64,000 nt of DNA from G963422445 sp963422445 (GTDB lineage Bacteria > Pseudomonadota > Alphaproteobacteria > Thalassobaculales > Thalassobaculaceae), in NCBI GenBank assembly GCA_963422445.2, contig OY729512.2, positions 5,456,001-5,520,000 of the forward strand, written 5' to 3'. Below, piece after piece: positions 45,067-53,807 of this stretch. The notes under the pieces were generated by a model, which had not been told where the DNA came from, searched no databases, and saw only the letters and a list, made by a program, of their open reading frames with translations. Position numbers and translations under genes: made by a program. The first letter of the stretch is position 1. The number at the start of each line of letters is the position of its first letter.

Positions 45067-46475
45067 CCAAACGCAAATCATAGGAACCCGAGCTTCTTGC
45101 AAAATTGCCGGCCCGACCGGTTTTTTGCCTTCTCGAGGCTGATTTTGTTGTCGATGGCCTGGGTCCCGGGGGCATCCCGTGGTCTGTTGTGTTTCCACAA
45201 TAACAAGATACCGAGGAGGTGACCCCGATGACCCTTGGCTCGACCCTATCCGATCTCTGGCACCGATTTCAAGGGGACCTTTTCCCTGCGTTGGCCGAGG
45301 CGGTCGGTCCTCTCCTCGAGACGCACAAGCGCTTCGTGACAGCTCTCGATCTCGTCAAGGTGGAGGGCTTCGTCGATGAGGTGTGGACCGGTCCGGGTCG
45401 GCCCCGGGAGGGTCGCCAGGCGCTGGCCCGTGGCGTCATCGCCAAGGCGGTGTGGGGTCTGCCGACGACCCGCCACCTGATCGACAGGCTCAAGGTGGAC
45501 CCGACGTTGCGCCGGCTGTGCGGCTGGTCGCGTGTCGCGGAGATCCCGAGTGAAGCGACGTTTTCGCGGGCGTTCGCCGAATGTTCGCAGTCCCGTCTTC
45601 CGGAGAGGATGCACGCGGCTCTGGTTGCAGAGACACTGGGCGACGCGCTCATCGGCCACGTGTCGAGGGCCTCGACGGCCATCGAGGCCCGGGAGACGCC
45701 GGCCCCAAAGCCGAAGGCCAGGACGCCGAACCGCAAGCGCGGCCGGCCCCGCAAGGGCGAGGAGAGGACGAAGGAGCCTGGGCGTCTCGAACGGCAAGCG
45801 AACGGGATGGATCTCGATGAGAGGCTCGACGCGCTGCCGAAGGTCTGCGATCACGGGGCAAAGAAGACTGCCAAGGGGGTCATGGAGGCCTGGTGCGGTT
45901 ACAAGCTGCCTATCGACACAGCAGACTGCGGGGCGCCGCTGAGGACCGTCCTCACCTCGGCATCCGTCCATGACAGCCCGGTCGCGATCCCGCTGGCGAT
46001 GATGACCGCCGGGCGTGTGACCAATCTCTACGATCTCATGGACGCGGCCTATGATGCCAGGGAGATCTACCAGATGAGCGAACGGCTTGGCCATGTGCCG
46101 ATCATCGATGTCAATCCGCGCCGGGACAAGGACTTCAAGGAGGAGCGAGACCGGGAGGCCCGGGCCCGGCGTGCAATAGGCCATGTCGATCCCGAGACCG
46201 TGCGGGTCCGGATCCGGTCCGGTGTCGAGAGGACCAACGCCCGCCTCAAGGATGAGTGTGGCGGGCGCCATGTCCGCGTCCGTGGACATTCCAAGGTTGC
46301 CTGCCATCTCATGGTCGGCATCCTGGCCCTGGCGGCTGACCCGTTGATACGTCTCGCCGTCCCATAGCGCGGCTCCGACAACGCATGCCGACCCTTCGCG
46401 GCCCTCTCGAAGAGAGTGGCCCGGAGAGGCGTGTCCCGATGTCTCACTATATCGGTTCCTATGATTTGCGCTTGG
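45067..46475 (+). mobile_element. IS element (IS5/IS1182-like transposase), complete
   Basis: TA on both sides (45065-45066, 46476-46477) and 22-bp inverted ends: CCAAACGCAAATCATAGG on the left, CCAAGCGCAAATCATAGG on the right in reverse complement, both followed by AACC. Contains one intact transposase gene. Confidence 0.85.
45228..46367 (+). CDS. IS5/IS1182-like DDE transposase (intact)
   Basis: 379 residues from the ATG at 45228, which follows GAGGAGG by 8 nt; a GTG at 45219 is inside that ribosome site and is less likely. The N-terminal region resembles the DUF772 transposase domain (QALARGVIAKAVWGLPTTRH, IPSEATFSRAFAECSQSRL). A charged linker (PKPKARTPNRKRGRPRKGE) follows, then the DDE domain with GYKLPIDTADCGAPL, ASVHDSPVAIPLAMM, LMDAAYDAREIY and RSGVERTNARLKDECGGRH. 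Frame complete. Exact subfamily not certain. Confidence 0.85.
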   Translation: MTLGSTLSDLWHRFQGDLFPALAEAVGPLLETHKRFVTALDLVKVEGFVDEVWTGPGRPREGRQALARGVIAKAVWGLPTTRHLIDRLKVDPTLRRLCGWSRVAEIPSEATFSRAFAECSQSRLPERMHAALVAETLGDALIGHVSRASTAIEARETPAPKPKARTPNRKRGRPRKGEERTKEPGRLERQANGMDLDERLDALPKVCDHGAKKTAKGVMEAWCGYKLPIDTADCGAPLRTVLTSASVHDSPVAIPLAMMTAGRVTNLYDLMDAAYDAREIYQMSERLGHVPIIDVNPRRDKDFKEERDREARARRAIGHVDPETVRVRIRSGVERTNARLKDECGGRHVRVRGHSKVACHLMVGILALAADPLIRLAVP

Positions 46476-46623
46476 TATGAGATGGCCGGACTTCGCCGTG
46501 TTCGCGAGGAAACGAACTTCCCCCGACTACAAAGATTGGTGGAGACATCGGGATCCCACACCGTATGGATTCCAACTCTTCAGCAGTGCTACAGCCTGTT
46601 TACGTCAAACCATGAAAAGCAGA

Positions 46624-46851
46624 TCAGTTGACTGAAACCGGCGCGAGACCATGCTGGCGTACGGCCGCCGCCGCCGCAAGTTCCCGGCTGGGGGCAAGAG
46701 AGATCGGTGTCCCGTCGGCCGCGCAAATCTCGTAGATCCGGATGCCATCGGTGCTAACCGGTTTAACATAGGCAATCTGCCCGACGCCAAGCATGGTGAA
46801 TTCGCCGTTGCTCATGCGCAGAAATTGACCGATATATGTCATCCGCATCCC
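46624..46851 (-). CDS. DUF1150 family protein
   Basis: 75 residues from MRMTYIGQFLRMSNGEF; the frame extends upstream to 46884, but that part is IS-derived. The core GQIAYVKPVSTDGIRIYEIC, then AADGTPISLAPSRELAAAAA and RQHGLAPVSVN, is the DUF1150 signature. Function unknown; in alphaproteobacteria it typically sits directly downstream of a small heat-shock gene. Here hsp20 is 1.2 kb upstream on the same strand, with an IS in between, so its original promoter is probably lost. Confidence 0.85.
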   Translation of the reverse strand, partial: GMRMTYIGQFLRMSNGEFTMLGVGQIAYVKPVSTDGIRIYEICAADGTPISLAPSRELAAAAAVRQHGLAPVSVN

Positions 46852-46869
46852 CTTTTCGCCCTTGTCATA

Positions 46870-48086
46870 CCAAACGCAAGTCATATGAACCGATACAGTG
46901 AGGCATCGGGATCAGCACGATGGGGCTACGGCCCAGCTGCGCCGGGTCGTATTGGTGATGACGTCGGGCTGGTCGGTCAGCCATTGCCACCCCGTCCAGC
47001 AGGCGTCCCTCAGGGCGGAGACATCCTTGAACACGCGGTTGGCGAAGCGGTTCGATTTCAGGAACAGAATGATCGGCTCCATCGGATTGAGTTCCGGACT
47101 GTAGGGCGGCAGATGCACGAGCGTCAGGTTGGGGGGAACGAGAAGGTCGCCCGAGCGATGCCAGCCCGCCCCGTCCAGCACAATCACGCCGTGCGCACCC
47201 GGCGCCACGGCCGCGCCGATCGCCGCCAGATGCTCGTTCATCGACGCCGTGTTCGCCCTGTCCGCCACGTGGGCGATGCCGACGCCGCGCTCTGCGCAGG
47301 TGGCGCCGAACAGATAGACGTAGCCATAGCGATGGTCGCGCAGGATGCGCGGACGCTGCTTCCCATTCGCCCAGACCCGTGTCGTCATCCCCTTCTGGCC
47401 GATGCGCGCTTCGTCCTGGAACCAGATTTCTATCGGACCCGCCAGCGCCTCAGAGCTGAGCGCCGACGTCAACTGTGCCTCGAACTCCGCCACGAACGAC
47501 CTCTGCCGCTCCGCGTCGGCTTTGGGGTGGACCGGCCGCCCCGAGACAAAGCGAAACCCGGCCCTTCGGAGCATCATACGGGCACCGCTCTCCGTATAGA
47601 TGACCCCGAAGGCCTCCTCGATTTTCCGTAAGATGTCCTGAACGCGCCAGCGCGTCACACCGTCCCGCTCAAGCTCGGGACCCGCCTCGATCCAGGCGCC
47701 GATCTCGGCGATCTGCGCGTCCGTCAACCGGCCCTCGCTCCCGCCGCGCGGGAGATCCGCGAGGCCGTCGAAGCCCTCCGTGTTGTAGCGCAACACCCAG
47801 TCGCGCAGGATTTGAAGCTCCATGCCCTGCGCCCGAGCCGCCTCCGTGCGAGACGCACCCTCCATGATCATGGCGAGCGCACGCGCGCGCGACGCTTGCT
47901 TCGCGTCCCCGCAGTGCCTCGAAAGCGCGTGGAGCTCGTCCGCTGTGTGTGCCGTCCAGGTTATCGGCGTTGCCGCACTCATCGTCATCCTCCGGCGCTG
48001 GTGAGTCGATCACCACAGTCTATGAAGGTCGTCCGGACCGTCACCCCAACATATTGGGATGGTGAGTCAATTTGGAGCGCGCTTGG
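46870..48086 (-). mobile_element. IS630-family element (third type) between hsp20 and DUF1150 gene
   Basis: Bounded by TA (46868-46869 and 48087-48088) with short inverted ends CCAAACGC/CCAAGCGC. The right boundary lies just after the hsp20 stop. The left 45 bp closely resemble the right end of the neighbouring element at 45067-46475, so the boundary may be composite. Confidence 0.75.
46912..47982 (-). CDS. IS630-family transposase (intact, third type)
   Basis: About 356 residues from MSAATPITWTAHTADEL (an upstream Met at 47988 is also possible). Helix-turn-helix region RTEAARAQGMELQILRDWVL, winged-helix WRVQDILRKIEEAFGVIYTE, then the DDE domain: PIEIWFQDEARIGQKGM (Asp), AHGVIVLDGAGWHRSGDL (Asp) and HLPPYSPELNPMEPIILFLK (Glu). 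No interruption. Not closely related to the other two IS630 types in this window. Confidence 0.93.
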   Translation of the reverse strand: MSAATPITWTAHTADELHALSRHCGDAKQASRARALAMIMEGASRTEAARAQGMELQILRDWVLRYNTEGFDGLADLPRGGSEGRLTDAQIAEIGAWIEAGPELERDGVTRWRVQDILRKIEEAFGVIYTESGARMMLRRAGFRFVSGRPVHPKADAERQRSFVAEFEAQLTSALSSEALAGPIEIWFQDEARIGQKGMTTRVWANGKQRPRILRDHRYGYVYLFGATCAERGVGIAHVADRANTASMNEHLAAIGAAVAPGAHGVIVLDGAGWHRSGDLLVPPNLTLVHLPPYSPELNPMEPIILFLKSNRFANRVFKDVSALRDACWTGWQWLTDQPDVITNTTRRSWAVAPSC

Positions 48087-48092
48087 TATCAC

Positions 48093-48557
48093 TCAGTCAG
48101 CACACCCCGTACTGGACGTTTCACCGATTTTTTCGGCAACCGTTCGAGCGGCGGTCCCGATCTTGATCTTCCGGACTCGAACCTCCGGCATTGGTCGGTG
48201 CAGGTCGATATGAAGCAGACCATTGTCGAGCGCGGCTTCCGTGACCTCGATCCCCTCGGCGAGAACATAGGTCCGCTGAAACTGCCGGCCGGCAATGCCG
48301 CGATGCAGATAGACAGGGATTTCGTCCAGGGTCTGTTTGCCGTGGATAACCAGTTGGTTGCCTTCAACATGAATCGAAAGGTCGTCTTCGGAAAATCCGG
48401 CCACGGCAAGCGTGAGACGCAGGGTTCCGTCCTGGTACTGCTGAATATTATAGGGTGGATAACCATCGCTAGAAGCCCGGCTGACCCGGTCGAGCGTTTC
48501 CTCAAACTGATCGAAACCGAGCAAGAATGGTGAACTGAACGGTGAAAGCCTTGTCAT
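48093..48557 (-). CDS. hsp20: Small heat-shock protein Hsp20
   Basis: 154-residue ATP-independent chaperone of the alpha-crystallin family. The N-terminus MTRLSPFSSPFLLGFDQFEE is typical of the alphaproteobacterial IbpA-like group. The crystallin domain runs from YPPYNIQQYQDGTLRLTLAV through GNQLVIHGKQ and YLHRGIAGRQFQRTYVLAEG to NGLLHIDLHRP, with a C-terminal V-R-K-I/I-x-I-like tail. It holds unfolding proteins for DnaK. The DUF1150 gene that normally follows is displaced by an IS inserted within a few bases of this stop codon. Confidence 0.93.
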   Translation of the reverse strand: MTRLSPFSSPFLLGFDQFEETLDRVSRASSDGYPPYNIQQYQDGTLRLTLAVAGFSEDDLSIHVEGNQLVIHGKQTLDEIPVYLHRGIAGRQFQRTYVLAEGIEVTEAALDNGLLHIDLHRPMPEVRVRKIKIGTAARTVAEKIGETSSTGCAD

Positions 48558-48788
48558 GAGACGACCAACTCCTCTTCGAGCGAGACGATCGGTGTGTCCT
48601 TTGGAGACGGCGCGCCGGGCCCGCCGGTAGAGCGCGGTGCCTGTATCGGTTCCCGATATGTGGGCATTGCCGATCGTACATCAAGAGACCACGAACCCGC
48701 GCAGCTGGTTCACGTCGACCTCGGATCCATGCGATAGTCCCGATCTGGCAGGACTGAAACCGACGCCTGATCGAAGGAGACGCATGCC

Positions 48789-49286
48789 TTGAATCCTGTC
48801 GGCGGAAACCCTGAAAACACGGCAGCGGGGGAAGAGAACAGCACCACCACGGTATCCGTACCGGAAATCACCCGCCATGTGACACGCGGCGCGGCCCGCC
48901 TGCTTTGTGATCTTGGGCGCACCGTTCTCACCGAATTTCCGCTGGCAACCGGCCGGCGTGTCGACATCATAGGTCTCGACAGGGCCGGCACCATCGCAAT
49001 CATCGAAGTCAAGGCGTCGTTGGCCGACTTCAGGAGCGACCGGAAATGGCCGGAATATCTCGCCTTCTGTGATTTTTTCTACTTCGCGGTTTCACCCGAG
49101 TTTCCGCTCCGGGCGATACCGGATGAACCGCGCTGCGGCCTGATTATCGCAGACCGGTTCGGGGGTGATGTCCTTCGCGAAGCGGAACAGGACAAACTGT
49201 CCGCTACCAGGCGCAAAGCCGTGACGCTGCGGTTTGCCCGAACCGCTGCGCGGCGCCTGACCGGACTGCTTGATCCCGGACCCTGA
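48789..49286 (+). CDS. mmcB: MmcB family DNA repair protein
   Basis: PD-(D/E)XK nuclease-fold protein of the MmcB family, which in Caulobacter is SOS-induced and protects against mitomycin C. The core is ARLLCDLGRTVLTEFPLATG, RRVDIIGLDRAGTIAIIEVK (D..ExK catalytic triad) and SRATDFRSDxKWPEYL-like ASLADFRSDRKWPEYLAFCD. The C-terminal RKAVTLRFARTAARRL is also typical. The annotated start is a TTG; the true start is uncertain because no good ribosome site precedes the core. Divergent from hsp20. Confidence 0.85.
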   Translation: MNPVGGNPENTAAGEENSTTTVSVPEITRHVTRGAARLLCDLGRTVLTEFPLATGRRVDIIGLDRAGTIAIIEVKASLADFRSDRKWPEYLAFCDFFYFAVSPEFPLRAIPDEPRCGLIIADRFGGDVLREAEQDKLSATRRKAVTLRFARTAARRLTGLLDPGP

Positions 49287-49458
49287 CAACCGTGGGCATC
49301 TCTCCGCCACAGTGCTCGAACCCGCCAGAACGTCGCGCTGAACCGGACTCCCGCCAGCCTTGCGACTGACGGGATCGGTCCACGAGACGAAGAGTCTTGC
49401 GAGACCGGGCGTAACAGATGATGATCGCAACGGAATAAACACCAGAGTGGAAACCTGA

Positions 49459-50457
49459 ATGTCTCTCGCTGATTTCGGCAAAACACTTGATGTGAACACC
49501 TTCGACCGGTTCACCGGGCCCGATGCATGGGTTGGCGACAATCTCGACCCGGCGACCGGCCGGATCGCACTGTCGCAGCAATGCCTCTCGGAAATCGAGG
49601 ACACAGCAGCCCAGCTCAAAGTAAATCCGTTACCCTTGCTCGCACTGTCGCCCGACGATGTGACAATGCCGGCTTGCCATGAGACCATGGCGACAGTGCG
49701 CCGGCATCTCGATCACGGACCCGGTTTCTGTATCATCGACCGTCTGCCGCTTGACCGGATGACCGCCGAAACCGCAACAGCGATCTATTGGCTGCTGGCC
49801 CGGATGACCGGCCGACCGGTGGCGCAGAAATGGCAGGACGGGCGCATGCTCTACTCGGTCACCGACCTCGGTAAACCGTCAGGCAACGGTATCCGACCGG
49901 ATGTGACCAACGAAGAGCAGAGTTTCCACACCGACAATTCCTACAATCTCTGCCCGCCGGACCATGTCGGTCTGCTTTGCCTGCAACCCGCAATGGAAGG
50001 CGGGATCAGCCGGGTCGTCAGCATGACCGCGGTCCACAACCGCATGGCGAACGAGCATCCGGACCTGCTGGATCGACTCTATGCGCCCTTTTTCTTCGAT
50101 CGGCAGCGTGAACACGCAGACCTCGACGCGAAGACCATCCACAGATCCGTACTCAACCGTGAGGATGGCGGATTGCGGGTTCGGGTCTCCCGTAACCTCA
50201 TCTATCAGGGCTACCGGCTCGCCGGGAAAGCTGTCGACCGGGAAAGCGAAGCGGCGCTGACGGCATGGTTTTCAATCGTCGACGATCCGTCGATGTATAT
50301 CGAATTCTACTTCGAACCCGGACAGATCCAGTTCATCAACAATCGTATTCTCGGGCACAAGCGCACCGCATTCACCGATTGGTCGACCGCCGAACGCAAA
50401 CGCCATCTGTTGAGAGTCTGGCTCCGCGACCGCGGCCGCCATTTCTACAATGGCTAA
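49459..50457 (+). CDS. TauD/TfdA-family Fe(II)/2-oxoglutarate dioxygenase
   Basis: 332 residues. Non-haem iron oxygenase that couples decarboxylation of 2-oxoglutarate to hydroxylation of an unknown substrate. The iron-binding His and Asp are in SFHTDNSYNLCPPDHVGL, the distal His in INNRILGHKRTAFTDW, and the 2-oxoglutarate-binding Arg in RKRHLLRVWLRD. The tail RDRGRHFYNG is common in gamma-butyrobetaine/TauD-like enzymes of unknown substrate. Nearby SDR genes and a GFA protein suggest small-molecule catabolism. Confidence 0.85.
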   Translation: MSLADFGKTLDVNTFDRFTGPDAWVGDNLDPATGRIALSQQCLSEIEDTAAQLKVNPLPLLALSPDDVTMPACHETMATVRRHLDHGPGFCIIDRLPLDRMTAETATAIYWLLARMTGRPVAQKWQDGRMLYSVTDLGKPSGNGIRPDVTNEEQSFHTDNSYNLCPPDHVGLLCLQPAMEGGISRVVSMTAVHNRMANEHPDLLDRLYAPFFFDRQREHADLDAKTIHRSVLNREDGGLRVRVSRNLIYQGYRLAGKAVDRESEAALTAWFSIVDDPSMYIEFYFEPGQIQFINNRILGHKRTAFTDWSTAERKRHLLRVWLRDRGRHFYNG

Positions 50458-50547
50458 CCTCGGGAACAGGACGTGCCGGGCCGTCCCGGCAAGCGCAAAT
50501 GAAACGGTCGGGCCATTGACCGGACAAATCGTGAAGGAGACGTGATC

Positions 50548-50973
50548 ATGAAAGCACCATTCTCGGGTGGCTGCGCCTGTGGCGCAATTCGATACGAATG
50601 CGCAAACCCACCAGTCTATATGGGTAATTGTCATTGCGAGCATTGCCAACAAGCAACCGGTAGCGCCTATCTGCCTGCGGTCGCTGTCCCGGAAGGCGAC
50701 TTTGCCTTGTCCGGAAGTGAACCTGGGGTTTACGACCGGCCATCCGACAAGGGTCATAACATGCGACGGGCGTTCTGCACCGAATGCGGTTCTCCGGTGT
50801 TCCTGATCAACGGCGCTAGCCCGACCCTTCGAATCATTTATGCCGGAAGTCTCGACGATCCTGGACAGTATCGGCCCCGCATGAACATCTTCACCGCAAG
50901 CGCGCATCCCTGGGATCTGATTGACCCCGATATCCCGCAATCAACAGGCATGCCCGAGCGTCGGCGCTCCTGA
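50548..50973 (+). CDS. GFA-fold (glutathione-dependent formaldehyde-activating-like) zinc protein
   Basis: 141 residues from the ATG at 50548 (a GTG two codons earlier is possible). The CENP-V/GFA zinc-binding pattern is complete: GGCACGAIRYEC, GNCHCEHCQQATGSAYLPA and RRAFCTECGSPVFL. Members bind zinc; many have no proven activity. It follows the dioxygenase on the same strand by 90 bp, so the two may be cotranscribed. Confidence 0.88.
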   Translation: MKAPFSGGCACGAIRYECANPPVYMGNCHCEHCQQATGSAYLPAVAVPEGDFALSGSEPGVYDRPSDKGHNMRRAFCTECGSPVFLINGASPTLRIIYAGSLDDPGQYRPRMNIFTASAHPWDLIDPDIPQSTGMPERRRS

Positions 50974-50990
50974 CGACCCGCCCTCGAAGT

Positions 50991-51785
50991 CTACGCATGC
51001 AGGGTGTCCGGAAACGGCCGGAATCTCGTCGTCGACCAGGCTCCGTCGATGACCAGCGTATGACCTGAAATGAAACTCGCCTGATCCGAACACAGGAAAG
51101 CGATACCGTTTGCGATGTCTTCCGGCGCGCCGGCCCGGCCGAGCGGTGTTGCGTTCAACATCATTTCGCGGAAATAGGTGTTGGTCTCGAAGCGTTCCCG
51201 ATTTATCGGGGTCACGATCATGCCGGGCGCGATGGCATTGACCCGGATGCCGTAAGGACCGTAATCCGCAGCCATGTTACGGGTCAGACCGATCACGGCC
51301 GCTTTGGTCGCCGAGTAGATCGAACTGTTGGCCACGCCCATGATCCCGAATATCGAGGCCAGCTGGATTATCACGCCGCCCTGACCATCGTCGCGCATGG
51401 CCGTGACCGCTGCCCGGGCGCACCGGAACAGAGCACGAAGATTGACGTCGAGAAACCGGTCCAGGTCCGCATCGGTCGTCAGGTGGGTTGCCACCGACGC
51501 ACCAATACCGGCGTTGTTGACGAGGATATGGACTCCACCAAACGTGTCACGGCAGGCCGTAACCATCTCGTCGGGCGCGGCATCCAGGGCGATATCCCTG
51601 CACATCGTCAGGCACCGGCCCGGACCGCCGGCGGCGAGACCTGCGGTGGTTTCCAGACCTTCAGCGTTCCTGTCAACGGCGAGGACATGGATCCCGTCAG
51701 CGATCAGGTGCCGGGTGGTGGCCTGACCGATGCCGGAACCGGCTCCAGTGACTATGGCAGCGCGCACCATTTGCGGTTCAGACAT
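50991..51785 (-). CDS. Short-chain dehydrogenase/reductase (SDR)
   Basis: Classical SDR oxidoreductase of about 264 residues from MSEPQMVRAAIVTGAG (longer frame from 51800). Cofactor motif TGAGSGIGQATT, NNAGIGAS, catalytic Ser in QLASIFGIMG, YSATKAAVIGLTRNMAADYG (YxxxK) and C-terminal SFISGHTLVIDGAWS. Substrate unknown. First of three consecutive SDR genes on this strand reading away from 53372; it is closely similar to its neighbour, suggesting duplication. Confidence 0.9.
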   Translation of the reverse strand: MSEPQMVRAAIVTGAGSGIGQATTRHLIADGIHVLAVDRNAEGLETTAGLAAGGPGRCLTMCRDIALDAAPDEMVTACRDTFGGVHILVNNAGIGASVATHLTTDADLDRFLDVNLRALFRCARAAVTAMRDDGQGGVIIQLASIFGIMGVANSSIYSATKAAVIGLTRNMAADYGPYGIRVNAIAPGMIVTPINRERFETNTYFREMMLNATPLGRAGAPEDIANGIAFLCSDQASFISGHTLVIDGAWSTTRFRPFPDTLHA

Positions 51786-51796
51786 GGCCGAAGGTC

Positions 51797-52594
51797 TCAA
51801 TCATGCAGGTCGTCGGGAAAAGCGTCATATTTGGTCTGCGACCAACCGCCATCAATCGCAAGAGTGTGCCCTGTAATGTAAGAGGCATCATCGGAGCACA
51901 AGAATGCAATCCCGGCAGCAACCTCCTCCGGTTCAGCGGCGCGGCCGAGTGGCGTCTGGCCGACGACTCCGGTAACCAGAAAATCGTCCTCCACTTCGAA
52001 GCGGCTCCTGGTCAAACCGGTCCGTATCAGACCCGGTGCAATTGCGTTGACCCGAATGCCGTATCGCCCGTAATCGGCGGCCATGTTGCGGGTCAGTCCG
52101 ATCACCGCCGCCTTAGTGGCCGAATAGACCGAACTGCCCGGGTAACCAAGAATTCCGAACACCGACGCAATGTTGATGATGCAACCGCCGCAGCGCTCCG
52201 CGCGCATCGCCTGGACACCTTCCCGTGCATAACGGAACAGCGCCCGGATATTGACGTCGATCATCCGGTCAGCCTCATGATCAGGCGTGCTATGAGCAGG
52301 CTTGGCGTGGCCAATGCCGGCATTGTTGACGAGGATCCGCGGAGATCCGAACTCGTCCGTGCAACGCGCCACGGCGTCGCGCGGGGAGTGTTCATCACGG
52401 ATATCGGTCTCGACCGGGATGCAGCGTCCAGGTCCGTTGCCGACCAGCTTGGTCGTCTCGACAACGCCCTCGCCATCGCGGTCGATCGCCAGGACGTTCG
52501 CTCCCTCGGACACAAGGCGCAGTGCGGTCGCCCGTCCGATACCGGATCCGGCCCCGGTTATGATTGCCGGAATGCCTTCGAATCGTTCCGTCAT
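51797..52594 (-). CDS. Short-chain dehydrogenase/reductase (SDR)
   Basis: About 265 residues from MTERFEGIPAIITGAGSGIG (the frame opens earlier at 52678 but without a family match). Motifs: TGAGSGIGRATAL, NNAGIGHAKPAHS, NIASVFGILGYPG, YSATKAAVIGLTRNMAADYG and SYITGHTLAIDGGWS. The long identical stretch around YxxxK shows that it is a paralogue of the downstream SDR. 12 bp separate the two genes. Substrate unknown. Confidence 0.9.
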   Translation of the reverse strand: MTERFEGIPAIITGAGSGIGRATALRLVSEGANVLAIDRDGEGVVETTKLVGNGPGRCIPVETDIRDEHSPRDAVARCTDEFGSPRILVNNAGIGHAKPAHSTPDHEADRMIDVNIRALFRYAREGVQAMRAERCGGCIINIASVFGILGYPGSSVYSATKAAVIGLTRNMAADYGRYGIRVNAIAPGLIRTGLTRSRFEVEDDFLVTGVVGQTPLGRAAEPEEVAAGIAFLCSDDASYITGHTLAIDGGWSQTKYDAFPDDLHD

Positions 52595-52616
52595 CAGCGA
52601 GTCTCCATCACGATCA

Positions 52617-53372
52617 TCATCCCGCGGTCCAGCCGCCGTCGACCGGCATTGCCACGCCGGTAATGAACTCGGCTTCATCGGACAGGAAGAACATCACGCC
52701 AGCGGCGATATCCCGCGGCTCGCCGAGCCGGCCGAGAGGGATGCCCGCCTGCATGGCCGCGATCCGGTCTTCGGTATCGGTTTCGAACATACCTGTGAGC
52801 ATCGGGGTCATTGAAGCCACGGGCAGAATCGCATTGACGCGGATGTTCCGGGACGCGAATTCCAGCGCCGTCGCCTTGGTAAACGCGATAACGGCCGCCT
52901 TGCTGGCAGCATAGACGGCGGTACCGGGGCGTGGCCGTAGCGCCGCGGTCGAGGCGATATTGACGATGCTTCCACCACCCTGCTGCTCAAGCGCCGCGAC
53001 GCCGTATTTCGTGAAATGGAAAATCGACTTCACATTGACGTCGAACACCCGATCATAAAGATCATCCTCCATGTCGACCGCAGAGACCGGTGGATAGGAT
53101 AGTCCGGCGTTGTTGACGATAAAATCGAGGCCACCGAAGACATCCAGGGTCTTGCCGATCGCCTGTCGTACGGCCTCTTGCGCTCTGATGTCCGCCGTGA
53201 TCGGCATGGCAGACTGGCCGATTTGGGCAGCGGTCTGCCGGGCATCTTCACCGGTGATGTCCACGACAGCGACTTTCGCGCCGGCCGCTGCGAGCCGTTT
53301 GGCAATCTCCGTACCGAACCCGCCACCGCCACCGGTAACGATCGCAACCTTGCCGTCGAATCCCACGCGCAA
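52617..53372 (-). CDS. Short-chain dehydrogenase/reductase (SDR)
   Basis: 251 residues, first gene of the three-SDR run. MRVGFDGKVAIVTGGGGGFG provides the Gly-rich NAD(P) motif, then DFIVNNAGLSYPP, GGSIVNIASTAALRP, YAASKAAVIAFTKATALEFA (YxxxK) and EFITGVAMPVDGGWTAG. More distant from the other two than they are from each other. Probably the start of an operon oriented leftward. Confidence 0.9.
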   Translation of the reverse strand: MRVGFDGKVAIVTGGGGGFGTEIAKRLAAAGAKVAVVDITGEDARQTAAQIGQSAMPITADIRAQEAVRQAIGKTLDVFGGLDFIVNNAGLSYPPVSAVDMEDDLYDRVFDVNVKSIFHFTKYGVAALEQQGGGSIVNIASTAALRPRPGTAVYAASKAAVIAFTKATALEFASRNIRVNAILPVASMTPMLTGMFETDTEDRIAAMQAGIPLGRLGEPRDIAAGVMFFLSDEAEFITGVAMPVDGGWTAG

Positions 53373-53807
53373 TCTCCCTGTCGAAATGCTGCTCCAGCCG
53401 GTCGGGTCGATCCCGGTCGCGCCGCCCGTCCCTGCACTATACGTCCCGGAGCCCTCGTCATGAAGGGCGTGCCTTCAGAATCCTGCTCGTCGGATCCCGG
53501 TATCGTTCTGACCGCGACTGCAACGCCGGTTTCTAACGCTTTCAGATCCTTTCCGGAATCGGGACATCAGGCCCGCGTGATCCCAGCGCCGTCCGATCTG
53601 TACATATCTTTTCAGCATCCGCGGTTTCGTGTTAATTATTGCGGCAGCAAATGGCTCTGACGATGCTTGTGACTGACTGTACTGAAACCGGCGCTCGCAG
53701 GTCGAATGTGACGCAAATGTCTCAAGTGCCATGGCTGCGAATAGTCTGTCAGGGCCGACCGAACAGCGGCCCGTCCACCAGGATTCCGAACCGAATTGGA
53801 GACAATA
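53373..53807. promoter_or_regulatory. Divergent intergenic region between SDR operon and enol-lactonase gene
   Basis: 435 bp that must contain promoters for both directions. An AT-richer patch near 53610-53645 (GTGTTAATTATTGCGGCAGC) is the best candidate region, but no defined operator or promoter could be recognised. Confidence 0.3.

Noticed and set aside
45246..46307. 353-residue minus-strand open frame
   Set aside because: Shadow of the intact transposase on the plus strand; no independent motif or ribosome site.
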